Below the pieces are notes generated by a model. It saw nothing but the letters and a program-made list of their open reading frames with translations. It did not search any database and was not told the DNA's origin. Of a stretch of 64,000 bases of DNA, positions 29,295-39,722 are shown piece after piece. This DNA is from a bacterium (GTDB taxonomy: Bacteria > Planctomycetota > Planctomycetia > Kolteriales > Kolteriaceae): NCBI GenBank assembly GCA_019753235.1, contig JAIELF010000017.1:62001-126000 (forward strand), given 5' to 3'. Within the stretch, counting starts at the first letter, position 1, and each line of letters opens with the position of its first letter. A program made the position numbers and the translations under genes.

Positions 29295-32200
29295 TTATCG
29301 GACGTAGATGAATTCGCTCACGTTGAAGAGAACATGGCAGTAGTCGCTCCAGGCCCGTTGTTGGGCCTGATGCTCGTCAAACTGTTTTCGGTACGAGTCC
29401 TTCTGAGTTGTCAGGAATCTCAAAGCGACCTGCTGTTCATTCGGGTCCGGCGATCGACCGAATGCCGATCGATACAACTCGTCGATGCGCTTGGCCGATT
29501 TGTCGGAATCGTCGGAACTGTCGGGATGGGTTCGTGTCGATTCTTCGGCCCAGCGTTGAGAACTGACCGCGAGAAACTCGCTGTTGAGCAGATCGAGGGC
29601 CTGGACCGGTAGGGCGGATTCGGTTCGCTCGCCCATCGTCTCAGGTCGCCGGGGAAAATCAAACGCCTCCAAGAGCGTCGGGACATGGTTCCGATGCACC
29701 GCCAGGTAGATACTTCGGCGTCTCTCACTTGGCTTAACCCCCGGTGTATCGAGAGGATTCAGTTCCACATTTAATTCGACGTTCAACGGCACCGACGGCC
29801 CGCCGAACTGATCGTCTAGGCTCCCCGAAATGAAGAGGATCGAATCCCGAATCGCTTCCGCTTCGAGCCGACGGACCGGTGCTCGGTGACAAAGAGCGTT
29901 CTCGGGATCCTTCTGTTCGACATCGTCTCGGCGACGAGAATCCTGACCATAAGTGCTGGAAAGAACCAGCTCTCGGTGGAGCCATTTGGTCGACCAGCCT
30001 TCATCAACAAATCGACGGGCAAGATAATCCAGTAGTTCCGGATGCGAAGGAGTTTCGCCTTGCGTGCCGAAATTGTCCATGGTGGCGACCAGGCCTCGGC
30101 GAAAGTGTCCTGCCCAGACCCGGTTGACAAAGACTCTTGCCGTAAGCGGGTTCTGTGCCGACGCGGTCCAGTCGGCGAGAGCCAACCGATTGCTTCCCGA
30201 CTTTGACAAGACGGATGGACCAACAAGATGTCGAGGAAAACCTCGAGGGACTGTCGGACCGGAAGAGCTCATCTCGCCACCGGGATGAACAGCCGCATCG
30301 GAAGGTTGCCGACGATCTCTGCTGACCATCGCCAATTCCGAAGGGCGACATTTCCGCGCGATCTCGTCACGCGCCGCGATCATGGCATTCAACGGATCTC
30401 GCATCGACGACGGGAGCCGAGCGATGGCAAGGGATCGCGAAAGGATCGGCGAATCATCTCCTTCTAGCCATTGGCGAAGCGTGTTCCAGGGCTGGTTCGC
30501 TGCCGAATTGTCGTCCGGAACCGATTGGCCGAGTGCCGTCAAGCAAACATCTTGAAGGCGATGAGCGAACTCCTCCTTGGTCCTGACATCGCGAAGCGCA
30601 CTTCGGATCAAAGGATGAACGATCGCGAATTCGCCATTGGGAGGCGTCGTCGGAGAAAAGAAAAAACGATCGGCACTGATGTAGCCTCCGGGATCAGGAC
30701 TGGCGTCCACGATCTCAATGAAGACTTCCATGTTGATGTAATACTGCAAATCAAACCAGTGCTGGCGAAGGACATGATCCCCCATGCCGGTCGCGGTCCA
30801 GAACGGAGGCCTTTGAGGCATCGCCTGACTGTGAAGAACAACATTCACGCACGTTTTGAAAGGGACGTTTCCGCCACCCAACATGAAGTAAAGGTATCGC
30901 CGATCTTCGGTCACGGTGAATGGAGGGCTCACGATTCGGCCGGTGAGATGATCGGCGCCGCAGTCAGAACTAATAAAGCCTTGTCCGACAGCCCCAGCCG
31001 TTCGACTTTCATTCCAACGCGAAGGTCGCACCCCGAAGGCTTCGCCCGAAGCCTTCCATTGACCGAAATCGTCACTGTCGAAGTCACCCAGCACCAAGGT
31101 CGGCGAACTGACGGCGGGGATTTGCGACTGGGTTTCGTCCAGATAAGTGACCAACGACCGCGCACGGCGATGAAAGGTGTCGCTGCTGGAATGAAGCAGT
31201 CGGCCCCATGGATAGAGAATGGGATGCTTTGATGGGACGGCGATCAAGAAAAGATCCTTCCAATGGGCAAGCTTCGCTGGATCGAGCGCGTCATCGGACT
31301 CTGGGGACGCCGACCTAGCGTCGCTCGGACCGTCGGCGAGAAGATACGAGGCGATCTTGCCGGCTTCGGCAAGACGAAATTGACGAAGTTGCGCGACAAC
31401 ATCACGTCGCGCCAGAAACGCTTCAATGTCCCGATCAAGTCTCTCCATTTTCGATCGATCGCGCTGATTCTCTTGTTGACGATCGGCCGATTCGATGACT
31501 TGTTGCACGTTGGTCGTGCTAATCACAGAACCGGCGACGGCGTAGTAGTCTTCGGTCGGGATGGGGTCGAACTTGTGGTCATGGCATCGTGCACAAGCGA
31601 TCGTCAAGCCGAGAAACGCCTTGCCGTAGGTATCGACCTGTGTCTCTACTTCGTTTGCTGCTATCTTTCGAGCATCTTCGACACAAAAGGGAAGAGGCAT
31701 GATCTCTCCCAGCCACCAAAACCCGCTCCCAATGGGTGACTCTTGCCGAGTCCCGTCGAGGCTCGGACGCGACGGGGTGATCAGATCCCCCGCGATTTGT
31801 TCCTTGACGAATTGATCGAAAGGTAGATCGACGTTGAACGCTTCGATGACATAGTCGCGAAATCGAAAGGCATTGGGCTTTTCGAAATCGTCCTCGAAGC
31901 CGTTGGTCTCCGCATATCGAACGACATCCAGCCACCGACGAGCCCAGCGCTCGGCATAACGGGGACTGCTGATCAGCTTGTCGACCAATCGATGCTTCGC
32001 GTCGGGTCGAGAATCACCCATGAATTCTTGGCTTTCGGATAAAGTGGGTGGCAAGCCGATCATGTCAAAAAAAACTCGCCGAACCCACGTTGCTTTGTCG
32101 GCCGGCGGACTTGGTTGCATGCCATGATCAACGAATTTAGCAGCTATAAAGCGATCGATGGATCGAGCACACCAGGAATCCAGCGACGATGTCGCGAGTG

Positions 32201-32687
32201 TCGGCTCTTGAAGCGAACTAAAGGACCAAAGCTGCTTTCCTCGATCGCTGTCTAGAAGAGATCGAGACTCGCCCCAGGGCGCCCCGTCGGCAATCCACTT
32301 TCGGAGTGATTCGATCTCGTCAGCAGGCAGTGGCGAGTCGGGAGGCATCTTGAGTTCATCATGCCGGCGAACCCCTGTCATCACGAGGCTTTCGTCGGGC
32401 TTGCCTGGGACGATCGCGGGGCCGCGATTCCCCCCTTGAAGCAGAGACTCGCGACTCGTCAGCAACAAGCCGCCTTTAGCACGGCCAGGATCTCCATGAC
32501 AGGATTGGCAACGGCGTACAAGAATGGGCCGAACGGATTTCTCGAAATGCTCGGTCGCATCATCGGCGACGATCATCATCGTCCATGTCAGCATCGCCGC
32601 CAAAGATGCCGACATCGTGCGAATCCCCATCCAACTTTCTGCGAGGTGAGCAAGAATTCGCTCGCCCTTTCCCCGATGTACACTCAT
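29295..32687 (-). CDS. PSCyt1/DUF1549/DUF1553 protein (pair 1)
   Basis: Predicted exported 1130-residue planctomycete protein. It has a planctomycete cytochrome c domain with haem motif CQSCH (about residues 55-140, ending in ADEIESLRKWIADGAPWG). Next is DUF1549 (about 165-395, WARRWLDVVRYAETNGFEDD, DYVIEAFNVDLPFDQFVKEQIAGDL) containing a second CxxCH, CARCHDHKFDP. An insert of about 300 residues with a beta-type module (DFDSDDFGQWKASG, LYFMLGGGNVPFKTCVNVVL) follows, then DUF1553 (about 860-1110, PLTARVFVNRVWAGHFRRGLV, LSSTYGQDSR, ETMGERTESALPVQALDLLN). The signal peptide (Ala/Met/Trp-rich) probably starts at an internal Met near residue 20-25; the first ATG is given. Probably haem- and polymer-related oxidation at the surface, not established. 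Confidence 0.92.
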   Translation of the reverse strand: MSVHRGKGERILAHLAESWMGIRTMSASLAAMLTWTMMIVADDATEHFEKSVRPILVRRCQSCHGDPGRAKGGLLLTSRESLLQGGNRGPAIVPGKPDESLVMTGVRRHDELKMPPDSPLPADEIESLRKWIADGAPWGESRSLLDSDRGKQLWSFSSLQEPTLATSSLDSWCARSIDRFIAAKFVDHGMQPSPPADKATWVRRVFFDMIGLPPTLSESQEFMGDSRPDAKHRLVDKLISSPRYAERWARRWLDVVRYAETNGFEDDFEKPNAFRFRDYVIEAFNVDLPFDQFVKEQIAGDLITPSRPSLDGTRQESPIGSGFWWLGEIMPLPFCVEDARKIAANEVETQVDTYGKAFLGLTIACARCHDHKFDPIPTEDYYAVAGSVISTTNVQQVIESADRQQENQRDRSKMERLDRDIEAFLARRDVVAQLRQFRLAEAGKIASYLLADGPSDARSASPESDDALDPAKLAHWKDLFLIAVPSKHPILYPWGRLLHSSSDTFHRRARSLVTYLDETQSQIPAVSSPTLVLGDFDSDDFGQWKASGEAFGVRPSRWNESRTAGAVGQGFISSDCGADHLTGRIVSPPFTVTEDRRYLYFMLGGGNVPFKTCVNVVLHSQAMPQRPPFWTATGMGDHVLRQHWFDLQYYINMEVFIEIVDASPDPGGYISADRFFFSPTTPPNGEFAIVHPLIRSALRDVRTKEEFAHRLQDVCLTALGQSVPDDNSAANQPWNTLRQWLEGDDSPILSRSLAIARLPSSMRDPLNAMIAARDEIARKCRPSELAMVSRDRRQPSDAAVHPGGEMSSSGPTVPRGFPRHLVGPSVLSKSGSNRLALADWTASAQNPLTARVFVNRVWAGHFRRGLVATMDNFGTQGETPSHPELLDYLARRFVDEGWSTKWLHRELVLSSTYGQDSRRRDDVEQKDPENALCHRAPVRRLEAEAIRDSILFISGSLDDQFGGPSVPLNVELNVELNPLDTPGVKPSERRRSIYLAVHRNHVPTLLEAFDFPRRPETMGERTESALPVQALDLLNSEFLAVSSQRWAEESTRTHPDSSDDSDKSAKRIDELYRSAFGRSPDPNEQQVALRFLTTQKDSYRKQFDEHQAQQRAWSDYCHVLFNVSEFIYVR

Positions 32688-32958
32688 TACGAAAGATCAG
32701 CGGCCCGGGCGCCCCGCGCCAGACCGTTCCGAATACATCCCCGATCACGCTGGACGTCCGCGATCGATCCTTGGAGCGCGTCAGCCATTCGACGGGCGGC
32801 CGCGATGCAAATGGAAGGCCCGAAGGGCTTTTCGCATCCTTGAAGCGCCGCCGATCTCATGTTATAACTCTAGATGACACGGAACTTCAAGAGATTCGAC
32901 ACCTGTCACTGTGCGGGCAGAGCCGGTCGAGGTGATCCCCTGACGAGGAAAAGCGGGA
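32688..32958. promoter_or_regulatory. Divergent intergenic region between the two DUF1553 genes
   Basis: 271 bp that must carry the promoters of two paralogous gene pairs transcribed away from each other. No convincing -35/-10 match or operator palindrome could be assigned by eye. The arrangement itself suggests shared control. Confidence 0.4.
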
Positions 32959-35900
32959 ATGACATGGGTCGCCGGGCTTTTTCTTTGGTTGGGCGCGTCA
33001 CCTAGTCCCGATGCGAACGCGGACGCCTTCGAACGGCGGGTCCGTCCGATCTTAGCCCAGCATTGTTTCCGTTGTCACAACAACGGATCGCGGAGCAAAG
33101 GTGGCCTGTCGTTTGAGTCTCGCGAGACCCTCTTAGCCGGCGGAAGCCGGGGGCCCGCCGCCGTCGCTGGCAAACCCGATGAGAGCCTGATTCTGTCGGC
33201 AGTCAAACGTCTGGGCAAACTTCAAATGCCGCCCGACGCCCCGCTCAGCTCGGCCGAAATCGCCATTCTGGAAGAGTGGGTCCGAGCCGGCTTGCCTTGG
33301 CCTACGCCTCCGCGAACCGAAGCGACTGGTCCGGCCGGGAATACAAAGCAAGCTCGAAATCTTTGGGTCCTTGAACCCATGGCGGAGACTCCTCCTCCCA
33401 TCACGCCAACTTCGACGCTCAGCATCGCTGATTCTCGGAATCAGAATTCTTCCCAATCGGATTCAAATGCGATCGACTCCTTTCTTCGGGTCGAACTGGA
33501 ATCGGCGGGATTGAGCTTGGGCCCCGCCACCGATCGGTTGACTTGGATTCGTAGGGCGAGCTTTGACCTATTGGGACTCCCGCCATCAAAAGACGAAGTC
33601 CTTTCGTTCGTTTCGGACGATCGTCCTGATGCTCGGGATCGATTCACCGACCGAGGTTTAGCCAGCCCCCACTATGCCGAGCGGTGGGCCCGGCACTGGT
33701 TAGATCTTGTTCGTTATGCCGAGACGAATGGCCATGAAGAAGACAGCGTCAAGGCCAGCGCTTTCCGATACCGCGACTATGTGCTGGATGCGTTCAACAT
33801 CGATCTCCCTTACGACCAGTTTGTCCGAGAGCATATTGCCGGCGATCTCTTGCCCGAGCGGCGAAGTCTCGACGGTCAGCGAATCATGTCCAGTTCCGCA
33901 AGCGGATTCTGGTGGTTGGGCGAGATGATGCACTTGCCCTTCGACCCCGTGGAACTGCAACGCGTGAACGCAAACGAAATCGAAGGGCAGATCGATACCT
34001 TCGGCAAGGCGTTTCTCGGCTTGACGATCGCTTGTGCACGTTGCCATGACCACAAGTTCGACCCCATCACGATGGAGGACTATTACGCCATCGCGGGGAC
34101 GCTCTCGAGTACGACGAATCGACAGCAATGCATCGAGTCTCCGGAGCTTTTCGGACAGACCGAAAAGATGCATGAGCGGATCACGGCCATCGATCGAGAG
34201 GTTCAGCAAATATTGGCGAGCCCCGATGCGTCGGCCGTCGCCGCCCGCGCCCGGAGGGAAACGTCCCGAAAGGTTCTCGCCCAGTTAATCGAGGTTCTTC
34301 GGATTCTGCAGGGTTCCGGAGGAGAGTCTTCGGCCGACCCGGATTTGACGATTCGCAATCCTTGGTGGAAGGTGATCGCGCCTGATACCGCCATCAACAA
34401 CCCATTCGTTTTCGGCCTACGTCGGATCTGTACATCCTCTGAATCGACTGTCGCCCGTCGATTGGAAATGATGCTACAACGGGTTCAAGAGAAGAACAGA
34501 GAGTTCACGCTCTCAGTCGATTCGAAGAGACTCTTTAGTGACTTTGAAGGGGCGGGGTTTGACGGTTGGCAGCCAACCGGGCATGCCTTCGGCTCGGGCC
34601 CCATTTCGCGAGAAGAAGGACCATTCATCGGCAGCGTCGGTCGTCGCTATGTTTCCAGCGCTCGCGGCGGAACCAAACAGACGGGGCGACTGGTCAGCCC
34701 TGTTTTTCGCTCGAACGATCACGACCGGTATCTTTGCTTTTTCCTAGCCGGCGGAAACTATCCTCGCCAAACGTGTGTGAATCTTATTCTGCATAGTCAG
34801 GCTTGCCCGCAAAACATGCCCTTTTGGAGCGTGGTCGGCGACGGTTCTCGCCAGTTTGTCTTTCGGTACGTCGATCTGGGCTTTTACGAAGACATGGACC
34901 TGTTCCTCGAGATCGTGGACGATCATTCGGGCGAGATGGGGTACATCGCCGCCGACCACTTCTTTTTCTCGAGCCGACTTCCGTCCGAAAATCAAATCCT
35001 ACTCAACCAAGTTGTCGTGGAGTCGTTGCGAGGTTCAACCTCGATCGAGGACATTGCCACCCGCTACGGGCGACTGATTGAACAAGTCCTCGATCGGATC
35101 GAAAAGGGTCAAACGTACGATCCCAACCCACATTGGAACGCATTGATCGATTGGATCCGCGGGCCCGAATCCCCACTTCTGACACACGAGCAATGGGTCG
35201 CGATGCTCCCTCCTGCCACACGCGATCGACTGAATCAATTGCAAGAGGAGAGAGGACGACTTGAAGAGGAGTTGCCCCGTTCGACATTGGCCATGGTCAG
35301 CGTCGATCGACCCCGCGTCGCCAATGCCAAGCGACAAATCTCGGCCGATCCCACCGAGCTCGGTGATGAAGTTCGCCGGGGGCAACCACCCCGACTTCTA
35401 CCCCCCGCTTCGACCTCCACGCCCCTCGGGAGCGGGCGAATCGAGTTGGCCGACTGGACCACGCGAGCAGACAACCCCATCTTGGCCCGTGTCTATGTGA
35501 ATCGACTCTGGAAACATCATTTCGGTCGAGGTCTCGTAGGGACACCCGACAACTTCGGAAAGATGGGCGACCCTTGCAGCCATCCTGCCTTGCTCGACTT
35601 TCTCGCCAACCGATTGATCGAGTCGCCGTGGTCCACCAAGACGATTCATCGATTGATCATGACATCCTCGGCGTACGCTCAATCATCTGCCGAGACTTCG
35701 GCGGGTGCAGAGAAAGATCCAGAGAACCGGTTAGTTCATCGGATGGCGATTCGACGGCTCGAAGGGGAGGCGATTCGCGATGCAACCTTGCTCGCGGCCA
35801 ACACCCTCGATGAGCGAAAACGGGAGGGGTCCTGCTCGTTGATCGTTCCCGACCCATTTATGATTCAGCCCGTTCAAACCCCGGGCGTCCTCCCCAGCGA

Positions 35901-36309
35901 CCGCTGCCGAAGCATTTATCTGCAGGTCATGCGCAATCATGTCCCCACATTGATGACCGCATTCGACTTTCCGCAACTTTCGCAGACCGCGGGGCAGCGC
36001 ACCAGTTTCTCGGTTCCTCGGCAATCTCTCGAACTTCTCAACGGCGACTTTTCAAACGCGATTTCCAAAGAATGGGGGGAAGAACTCTCTAGGCAGACAC
36101 GGACAGAGGAGAGCCGAATCGACGATCTCTATTGGTCCGCGCTGAGCCGACCTCCTCGGACCGACGAGATCGCCTCGGCAAAAGCCTTGCTGGCCGATCA
36201 ACGAGGGCTCTACTCTCAAATGGGAAAACCGTCCCAGGCCGAGGCAGCCGCATGGTCGGATCTTTGCCATATCATCTTCAACGTGAGCGAATTCATCTTC
36301 GTCCGCTAG
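32959..36309 (+). CDS. PSCyt1/DUF1549/DUF1553 protein (pair 2)
   Basis: Paralogue of the 29.3 kb protein, 1116 residues, transcribed the other way. It has a short signal peptide (MTWVAGLFLWLGASPSPDANA) and cytochrome domain with CFRCH (about residues 30-120). DUF1549 follows (WARHWLDLVRYAETNGHEED, VLDAFNIDLPYDQFVREHIAGDL) with second motif CARCHDHKFDP. The same insert module is present (DFEGAGFDGWQPTG, YLCFFLAGGNYPRQTCVNLIL), then DUF1553 (NPILARVYVNRLWKHHFGRGL, IMTSSAYAQSS, QTAGQRTSFSVPRQSLELLN). The order and the insert are identical to the first copy, but sequence has diverged, so the duplication is old. DUF1501 follows 163 bp later. Confidence 0.92.
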   Translation: MTWVAGLFLWLGASPSPDANADAFERRVRPILAQHCFRCHNNGSRSKGGLSFESRETLLAGGSRGPAAVAGKPDESLILSAVKRLGKLQMPPDAPLSSAEIAILEEWVRAGLPWPTPPRTEATGPAGNTKQARNLWVLEPMAETPPPITPTSTLSIADSRNQNSSQSDSNAIDSFLRVELESAGLSLGPATDRLTWIRRASFDLLGLPPSKDEVLSFVSDDRPDARDRFTDRGLASPHYAERWARHWLDLVRYAETNGHEEDSVKASAFRYRDYVLDAFNIDLPYDQFVREHIAGDLLPERRSLDGQRIMSSSASGFWWLGEMMHLPFDPVELQRVNANEIEGQIDTFGKAFLGLTIACARCHDHKFDPITMEDYYAIAGTLSSTTNRQQCIESPELFGQTEKMHERITAIDREVQQILASPDASAVAARARRETSRKVLAQLIEVLRILQGSGGESSADPDLTIRNPWWKVIAPDTAINNPFVFGLRRICTSSESTVARRLEMMLQRVQEKNREFTLSVDSKRLFSDFEGAGFDGWQPTGHAFGSGPISREEGPFIGSVGRRYVSSARGGTKQTGRLVSPVFRSNDHDRYLCFFLAGGNYPRQTCVNLILHSQACPQNMPFWSVVGDGSRQFVFRYVDLGFYEDMDLFLEIVDDHSGEMGYIAADHFFFSSRLPSENQILLNQVVVESLRGSTSIEDIATRYGRLIEQVLDRIEKGQTYDPNPHWNALIDWIRGPESPLLTHEQWVAMLPPATRDRLNQLQEERGRLEEELPRSTLAMVSVDRPRVANAKRQISADPTELGDEVRRGQPPRLLPPASTSTPLGSGRIELADWTTRADNPILARVYVNRLWKHHFGRGLVGTPDNFGKMGDPCSHPALLDFLANRLIESPWSTKTIHRLIMTSSAYAQSSAETSAGAEKDPENRLVHRMAIRRLEGEAIRDATLLAANTLDERKREGSCSLIVPDPFMIQPVQTPGVLPSDRCRSIYLQVMRNHVPTLMTAFDFPQLSQTAGQRTSFSVPRQSLELLNGDFSNAISKEWGEELSRQTRTEESRIDDLYWSALSRPPRTDEIASAKALLADQRGLYSQMGKPSQAEAAAWSDLCHIIFNVSEFIFVR

Positions 36310-36472
36310 AATAGAAAAGGGGAGACGTTGAGTTCCCTCCAATCGATGCGAACCATGGACATAACTGTCGGCGGAGAGCTGACGAAACACGGGGCCGATT
36401 GAACCCAAACGCAACGGCGAGATCTTGTGACGATCCTTTGGGTTTCGCGGAGCCCAAGGCAGGGGAACGGGT

Positions 36473-37879
36473 GTGAACCGTCGAGACATTCTTTGGAGCG
36501 CCGCCAACGGCTTCGGGGGCTTGGCCCTCGCCAGCTTGATGGCGAGCTGCGCCAAAGATACCGCACCGGCCAGTACCGGGCCGGCCGTTCTGCGCCTCCC
36601 CCGGAAAGCGAAGAGTGTGATCTTTCTTCATATGGAGGGTGGCCCCTCACAGGTCGATACCTTCGATCCCAAACCGCGCCTCGCGGCCGAGAACGGCCAA
36701 CCCCTCAAGATCGATGCGCCCCTTCGCATGAAGAAGGAAAGAGTATTTCAGTCGCCATTCAAGTTCACTCAGCATGGCCAGAGTGGCATACCTATCAGTG
36801 AGTTGTTTCCACATCTTTCGCGAGTCGTCGACCATCTATGCGTGATTCGATCGATGGTTTCTGAACATGCGGACCATGGGACGGCAAGCTATTTTCTCTG
36901 TACCGGCCACGCACTTCGCGGGCGGCCAAGCATGGGGTCTTGGTTCTCCTATGGCTTAGGGTCAGCCAACGAAAACCTACCCGCTTACATCGTCATGCAT
37001 GACGGCGAACAATTGGCCGGCGGGCCAGAAATGCTAGGCAACGGCTTTCTTCCCGCAAAACATGCCCATACCCAGTTGGGCGAGGGGCCCGAACCGCTTC
37101 AAAATCTCCGTCGCCGAGAACCGACCGCCGCCCTCCAGCAACGAAAGCTCGCCGCCATTCGCGAACTCAACCGAGGCGACATCGATTTGAAAGGAGGCAA
37201 TAGCCAACTCGAATCGATGATTGAAAACTACGAACTCGCTTTTCGAATGCAGTCATCGGTTCTCGAATCGGTCGATCTTGCGGGCGAATCCGAAGCAACC
37301 AAAAAGCTCTATGGCATTGATGATCCTCACACACAAATCTACGGCACTCGTTGTTTGCGGGCTCGTCGACTTGTCGAGCGAGGTGTTCGCTTCATTCAAT
37401 TGGTATCGCCCGACCTGACGAATTTTGCGGCAGACATGATCCGGTGGGATCAACACACCGAACTTGTCGCGGGCCACCGACTCAACGCCAGCTTGATCGA
37501 TAAACCCGTGGCCGGCCTGTTGACCGACTTGCACAACCGTGGCCTGCTCGACGAAACCCTGGTCTTGTGGGGAGGAGAGTTTGGCAGAACGCCCACCGCA
37601 CAGAGCAACTTCACACAATTCAAGATCGGCCGGGATCACAATCCATGGGGCTTCTCTATGTGGATGGCTGGCGGCGGAATAAAAGGGGGAACCATCCACG
37701 GCGCCACCGATGAGTACGGATTTCGATCCGTCGAGAATATCGTCACCATGCACGACTTACACGCAACAATTTTGCATTTGTGCGGCATCGACCATACTGC
37801 CCTAACGTACCGGTTTGGCGGCAGAGATGTTCGGCTAACAGACGTCTACGGAGACGTTATCAAAGACATTCTCGCATAA
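36473..37879 (+). CDS. DUF1501 protein, Tat-exported (pair 2)
   Basis: Paralogue of the 27.7 kb protein, 468 residues. It starts with GTG and NRRDILWSAANGFGGLALASLMASC, a twin-arginine signal with a possible lipobox (LMASC). The core landmarks are the same: KSVIFLHMEGGPSQVDTFDPKP, HADHGTASYFLCTGHALRG, LRARRLVERGVRFIQLV, LVLWGGEFGRTP and HNPWGFSMWMAGGG. A purine-rich AGGGGA precedes the start. It is downstream of the matching DUF1553 gene, as in pair 1. Function of this family is unproven; sulfatase-like hydrolysis of polysaccharide esters is a common suggestion. Confidence 0.93.
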   Translation: MNRRDILWSAANGFGGLALASLMASCAKDTAPASTGPAVLRLPRKAKSVIFLHMEGGPSQVDTFDPKPRLAAENGQPLKIDAPLRMKKERVFQSPFKFTQHGQSGIPISELFPHLSRVVDHLCVIRSMVSEHADHGTASYFLCTGHALRGRPSMGSWFSYGLGSANENLPAYIVMHDGEQLAGGPEMLGNGFLPAKHAHTQLGEGPEPLQNLRRREPTAALQQRKLAAIRELNRGDIDLKGGNSQLESMIENYELAFRMQSSVLESVDLAGESEATKKLYGIDDPHTQIYGTRCLRARRLVERGVRFIQLVSPDLTNFAADMIRWDQHTELVAGHRLNASLIDKPVAGLLTDLHNRGLLDETLVLWGGEFGRTPTAQSNFTQFKIGRDHNPWGFSMWMAGGGIKGGTIHGATDEYGFRSVENIVTMHDLHATILHLCGIDHTALTYRFGGRDVRLTDVYGDVIKDILA

Positions 37880-37928
37880 CTTCCATTCAGACCTGAATTC
37901 GAATTTCTACCAACAACATTTTCATTCT

Positions 37929-39722
37929 TCATGGCCGTAAAGAAAGCTGGTAACAGCAAGCTTGCTCCGCGTTTCGGGCCAGAAGATAAGAGCCCTTCAT
38001 CGCCAACGGGTTCCATGTTCTTCCCTCCAGAACCTTGACGCGACCCAGCTCCTGAAGGTCGCCTGGGTCTGGCTCTACCAGGACAAGCTCCCCTTCTTCC
38101 GTCAGGATGAGCAGCATTTTGTCTACCGCTAAAAGTTGACCATGTTTGTAACGCCCTTTCTTCCATTTCGATTCACCACTTACTGAATCGACACATTGAA
38201 GAATCCCATTGTCGAGACCATAGATAAATCCATCAATCACAATGGGTGTCGAAAACTTCGACTTCAAATAGGGCTTTGACCATTTGTCAACTATCTGAAT
38301 CTCGTTAGCGACTTGGCCGACTTGCCAGAGAGAGGCCCCTTTCAAATCGTACGAAGCTGTCAGAATTTGCAGCGGAGAACTCTGCACCACGACCGGCTGA
38401 GGAATCAAACCGGTCATGTCCTGCAACTTGCTCCAGACTTCCGCTCCATCCGACGCCCGACGCGCGAAAACTCCCTTCGCATCGACATGAACCACCAGCA
38501 ACTCATTATTCCATTTCAGCGTAAACGGAGAACAATACATCTCGCCAGCGGTGCCTACTTCCCAAACAATGACTCCATCATTCAATCGACAAGCAACAAG
38601 AGAAGGTCCTGATTCTGCCGAGGGAGAAACAATCACCAGGTTCCCTAACACCAAAGGTGAAGAACTGTTTCCATGCAGTTGAAGTGATCTTCTGGGCTCA
38701 TCCAGAAGATCGCGAGACCAGATGACCTTACCAGTCGTTCGATCGAGCGCGTGGAGTATTCCTGTCCCACCTACCGCGATAACCGACGACCCCGCAACCG
38801 TCGGCGTAGCCCGCGGTCCGCTTCCCATCGGCTCGTCACGAAAGATCGCAGGATAGGAATAAATCCACGCTCGAGTCCCGTCTGCAATTCGGTAAGCAGT
38901 GATTGCTTCCGTGGAACCCTGCTGCTCTTGAGTGATCGTCAAATCATCGACAAGACAGAATCCGCTCCAAGACGGACCCACCGGGATCTGCCAAAGCAAG
39001 GTCGGCGGATGCAAGTCCCAGTCGGTATCAAGAGCTGGACCGACCAAGCGGCCGTCTCGGTCAGGGCCAAGGTATTGCGGAAAGTCGACTCCGTCGATGG
39101 AACCTTTCTCGAACTTCAAAGAGCCATCGGATTTACTGACTATGGACCTTGAATTCGGCGACGACTTCGAAGCCCACCGCCAGGCAAAGAGAAGCTGTTC
39201 ATCACCCGTCATTTGCCGGGGATACATCGTCGCCGCCACCGCCACCGGAAGAATCATGAGATACCCAAGTCGACGAAAACGCTGTGTGATGGATTGAGGC
39301 CAAAGATGCATCCAGCCCAGCCAAAGGTTCCAAAGCGACGCGCCGAATAATGCCAATCCAGAAATCGCGATCGGCACCTCGCCAGCCAAATAGTCGCCGG
39401 CAGCGGTCCAAAACCCGATCCCCCAACCAACAAAAACGACAATCCCAAGAGCCCATCGGCCGAGTCGGCCCAGTCGCCGGGATCCGACCCAGACCATAAA
39501 ACTCACCGAAGCGGTGAGTATCACCAATGCAATGGACCAGGGAGTGAGCACGCGGCGAACAAGGACAAAGTACATCGAAGATGTAACAAGTACCATCGGC
39601 CAAACACTACAGGTCAATAGAACTGCCAGCAGCAGCACAACTCCCCGACCAACGTCAGAGAGAATCGAAGTTACCGCCCGCTTTCTGCCGAGCGCCTCAG
39701 CCTCATAGCTTATTTCGCGCAC
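37929..39722 (-). CDS. Membrane-anchored PQQ-type beta-propeller protein
   Basis: Predicted 597-residue protein. The N-terminal ~185 residues carry five or so hydrophobic segments (about 25-50, 62-80, 90-108, 120-138 and 152-168), and then a PQQ/WD40-like propeller follows (about 215-590) with recurring blades such as GSTEAITAYRIADGTRAWIY, GGTGILHALDRTTGKVIW, LVACRLNDGVIVWEV, VFARRASDGAEVWS and DNGILQCVDSVSGESKW. The D-G/T-G-x-x-x-W pattern is that of BamB/PQQ repeats. No haem motif or dehydrogenase active site is seen, so an enzymatic role is unlikely. It converges on the DUF1501 gene with a gap of 49 bp and probably scans or binds partners outside the membrane. Confidence 0.8.
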   Translation of the reverse strand: MREISYEAEALGRKRAVTSILSDVGRGVVLLLAVLLTCSVWPMVLVTSSMYFVLVRRVLTPWSIALVILTASVSFMVWVGSRRLGRLGRWALGIVVFVGWGIGFWTAAGDYLAGEVPIAISGLALFGASLWNLWLGWMHLWPQSITQRFRRLGYLMILPVAVAATMYPRQMTGDEQLLFAWRWASKSSPNSRSIVSKSDGSLKFEKGSIDGVDFPQYLGPDRDGRLVGPALDTDWDLHPPTLLWQIPVGPSWSGFCLVDDLTITQEQQGSTEAITAYRIADGTRAWIYSYPAIFRDEPMGSGPRATPTVAGSSVIAVGGTGILHALDRTTGKVIWSRDLLDEPRRSLQLHGNSSSPLVLGNLVIVSPSAESGPSLVACRLNDGVIVWEVGTAGEMYCSPFTLKWNNELLVVHVDAKGVFARRASDGAEVWSKLQDMTGLIPQPVVVQSSPLQILTASYDLKGASLWQVGQVANEIQIVDKWSKPYLKSKFSTPIVIDGFIYGLDNGILQCVDSVSGESKWKKGRYKHGQLLAVDKMLLILTEEGELVLVEPDPGDLQELGRVKVLEGRTWNPLAMKGSYLLARNAEQACCYQLSLRP

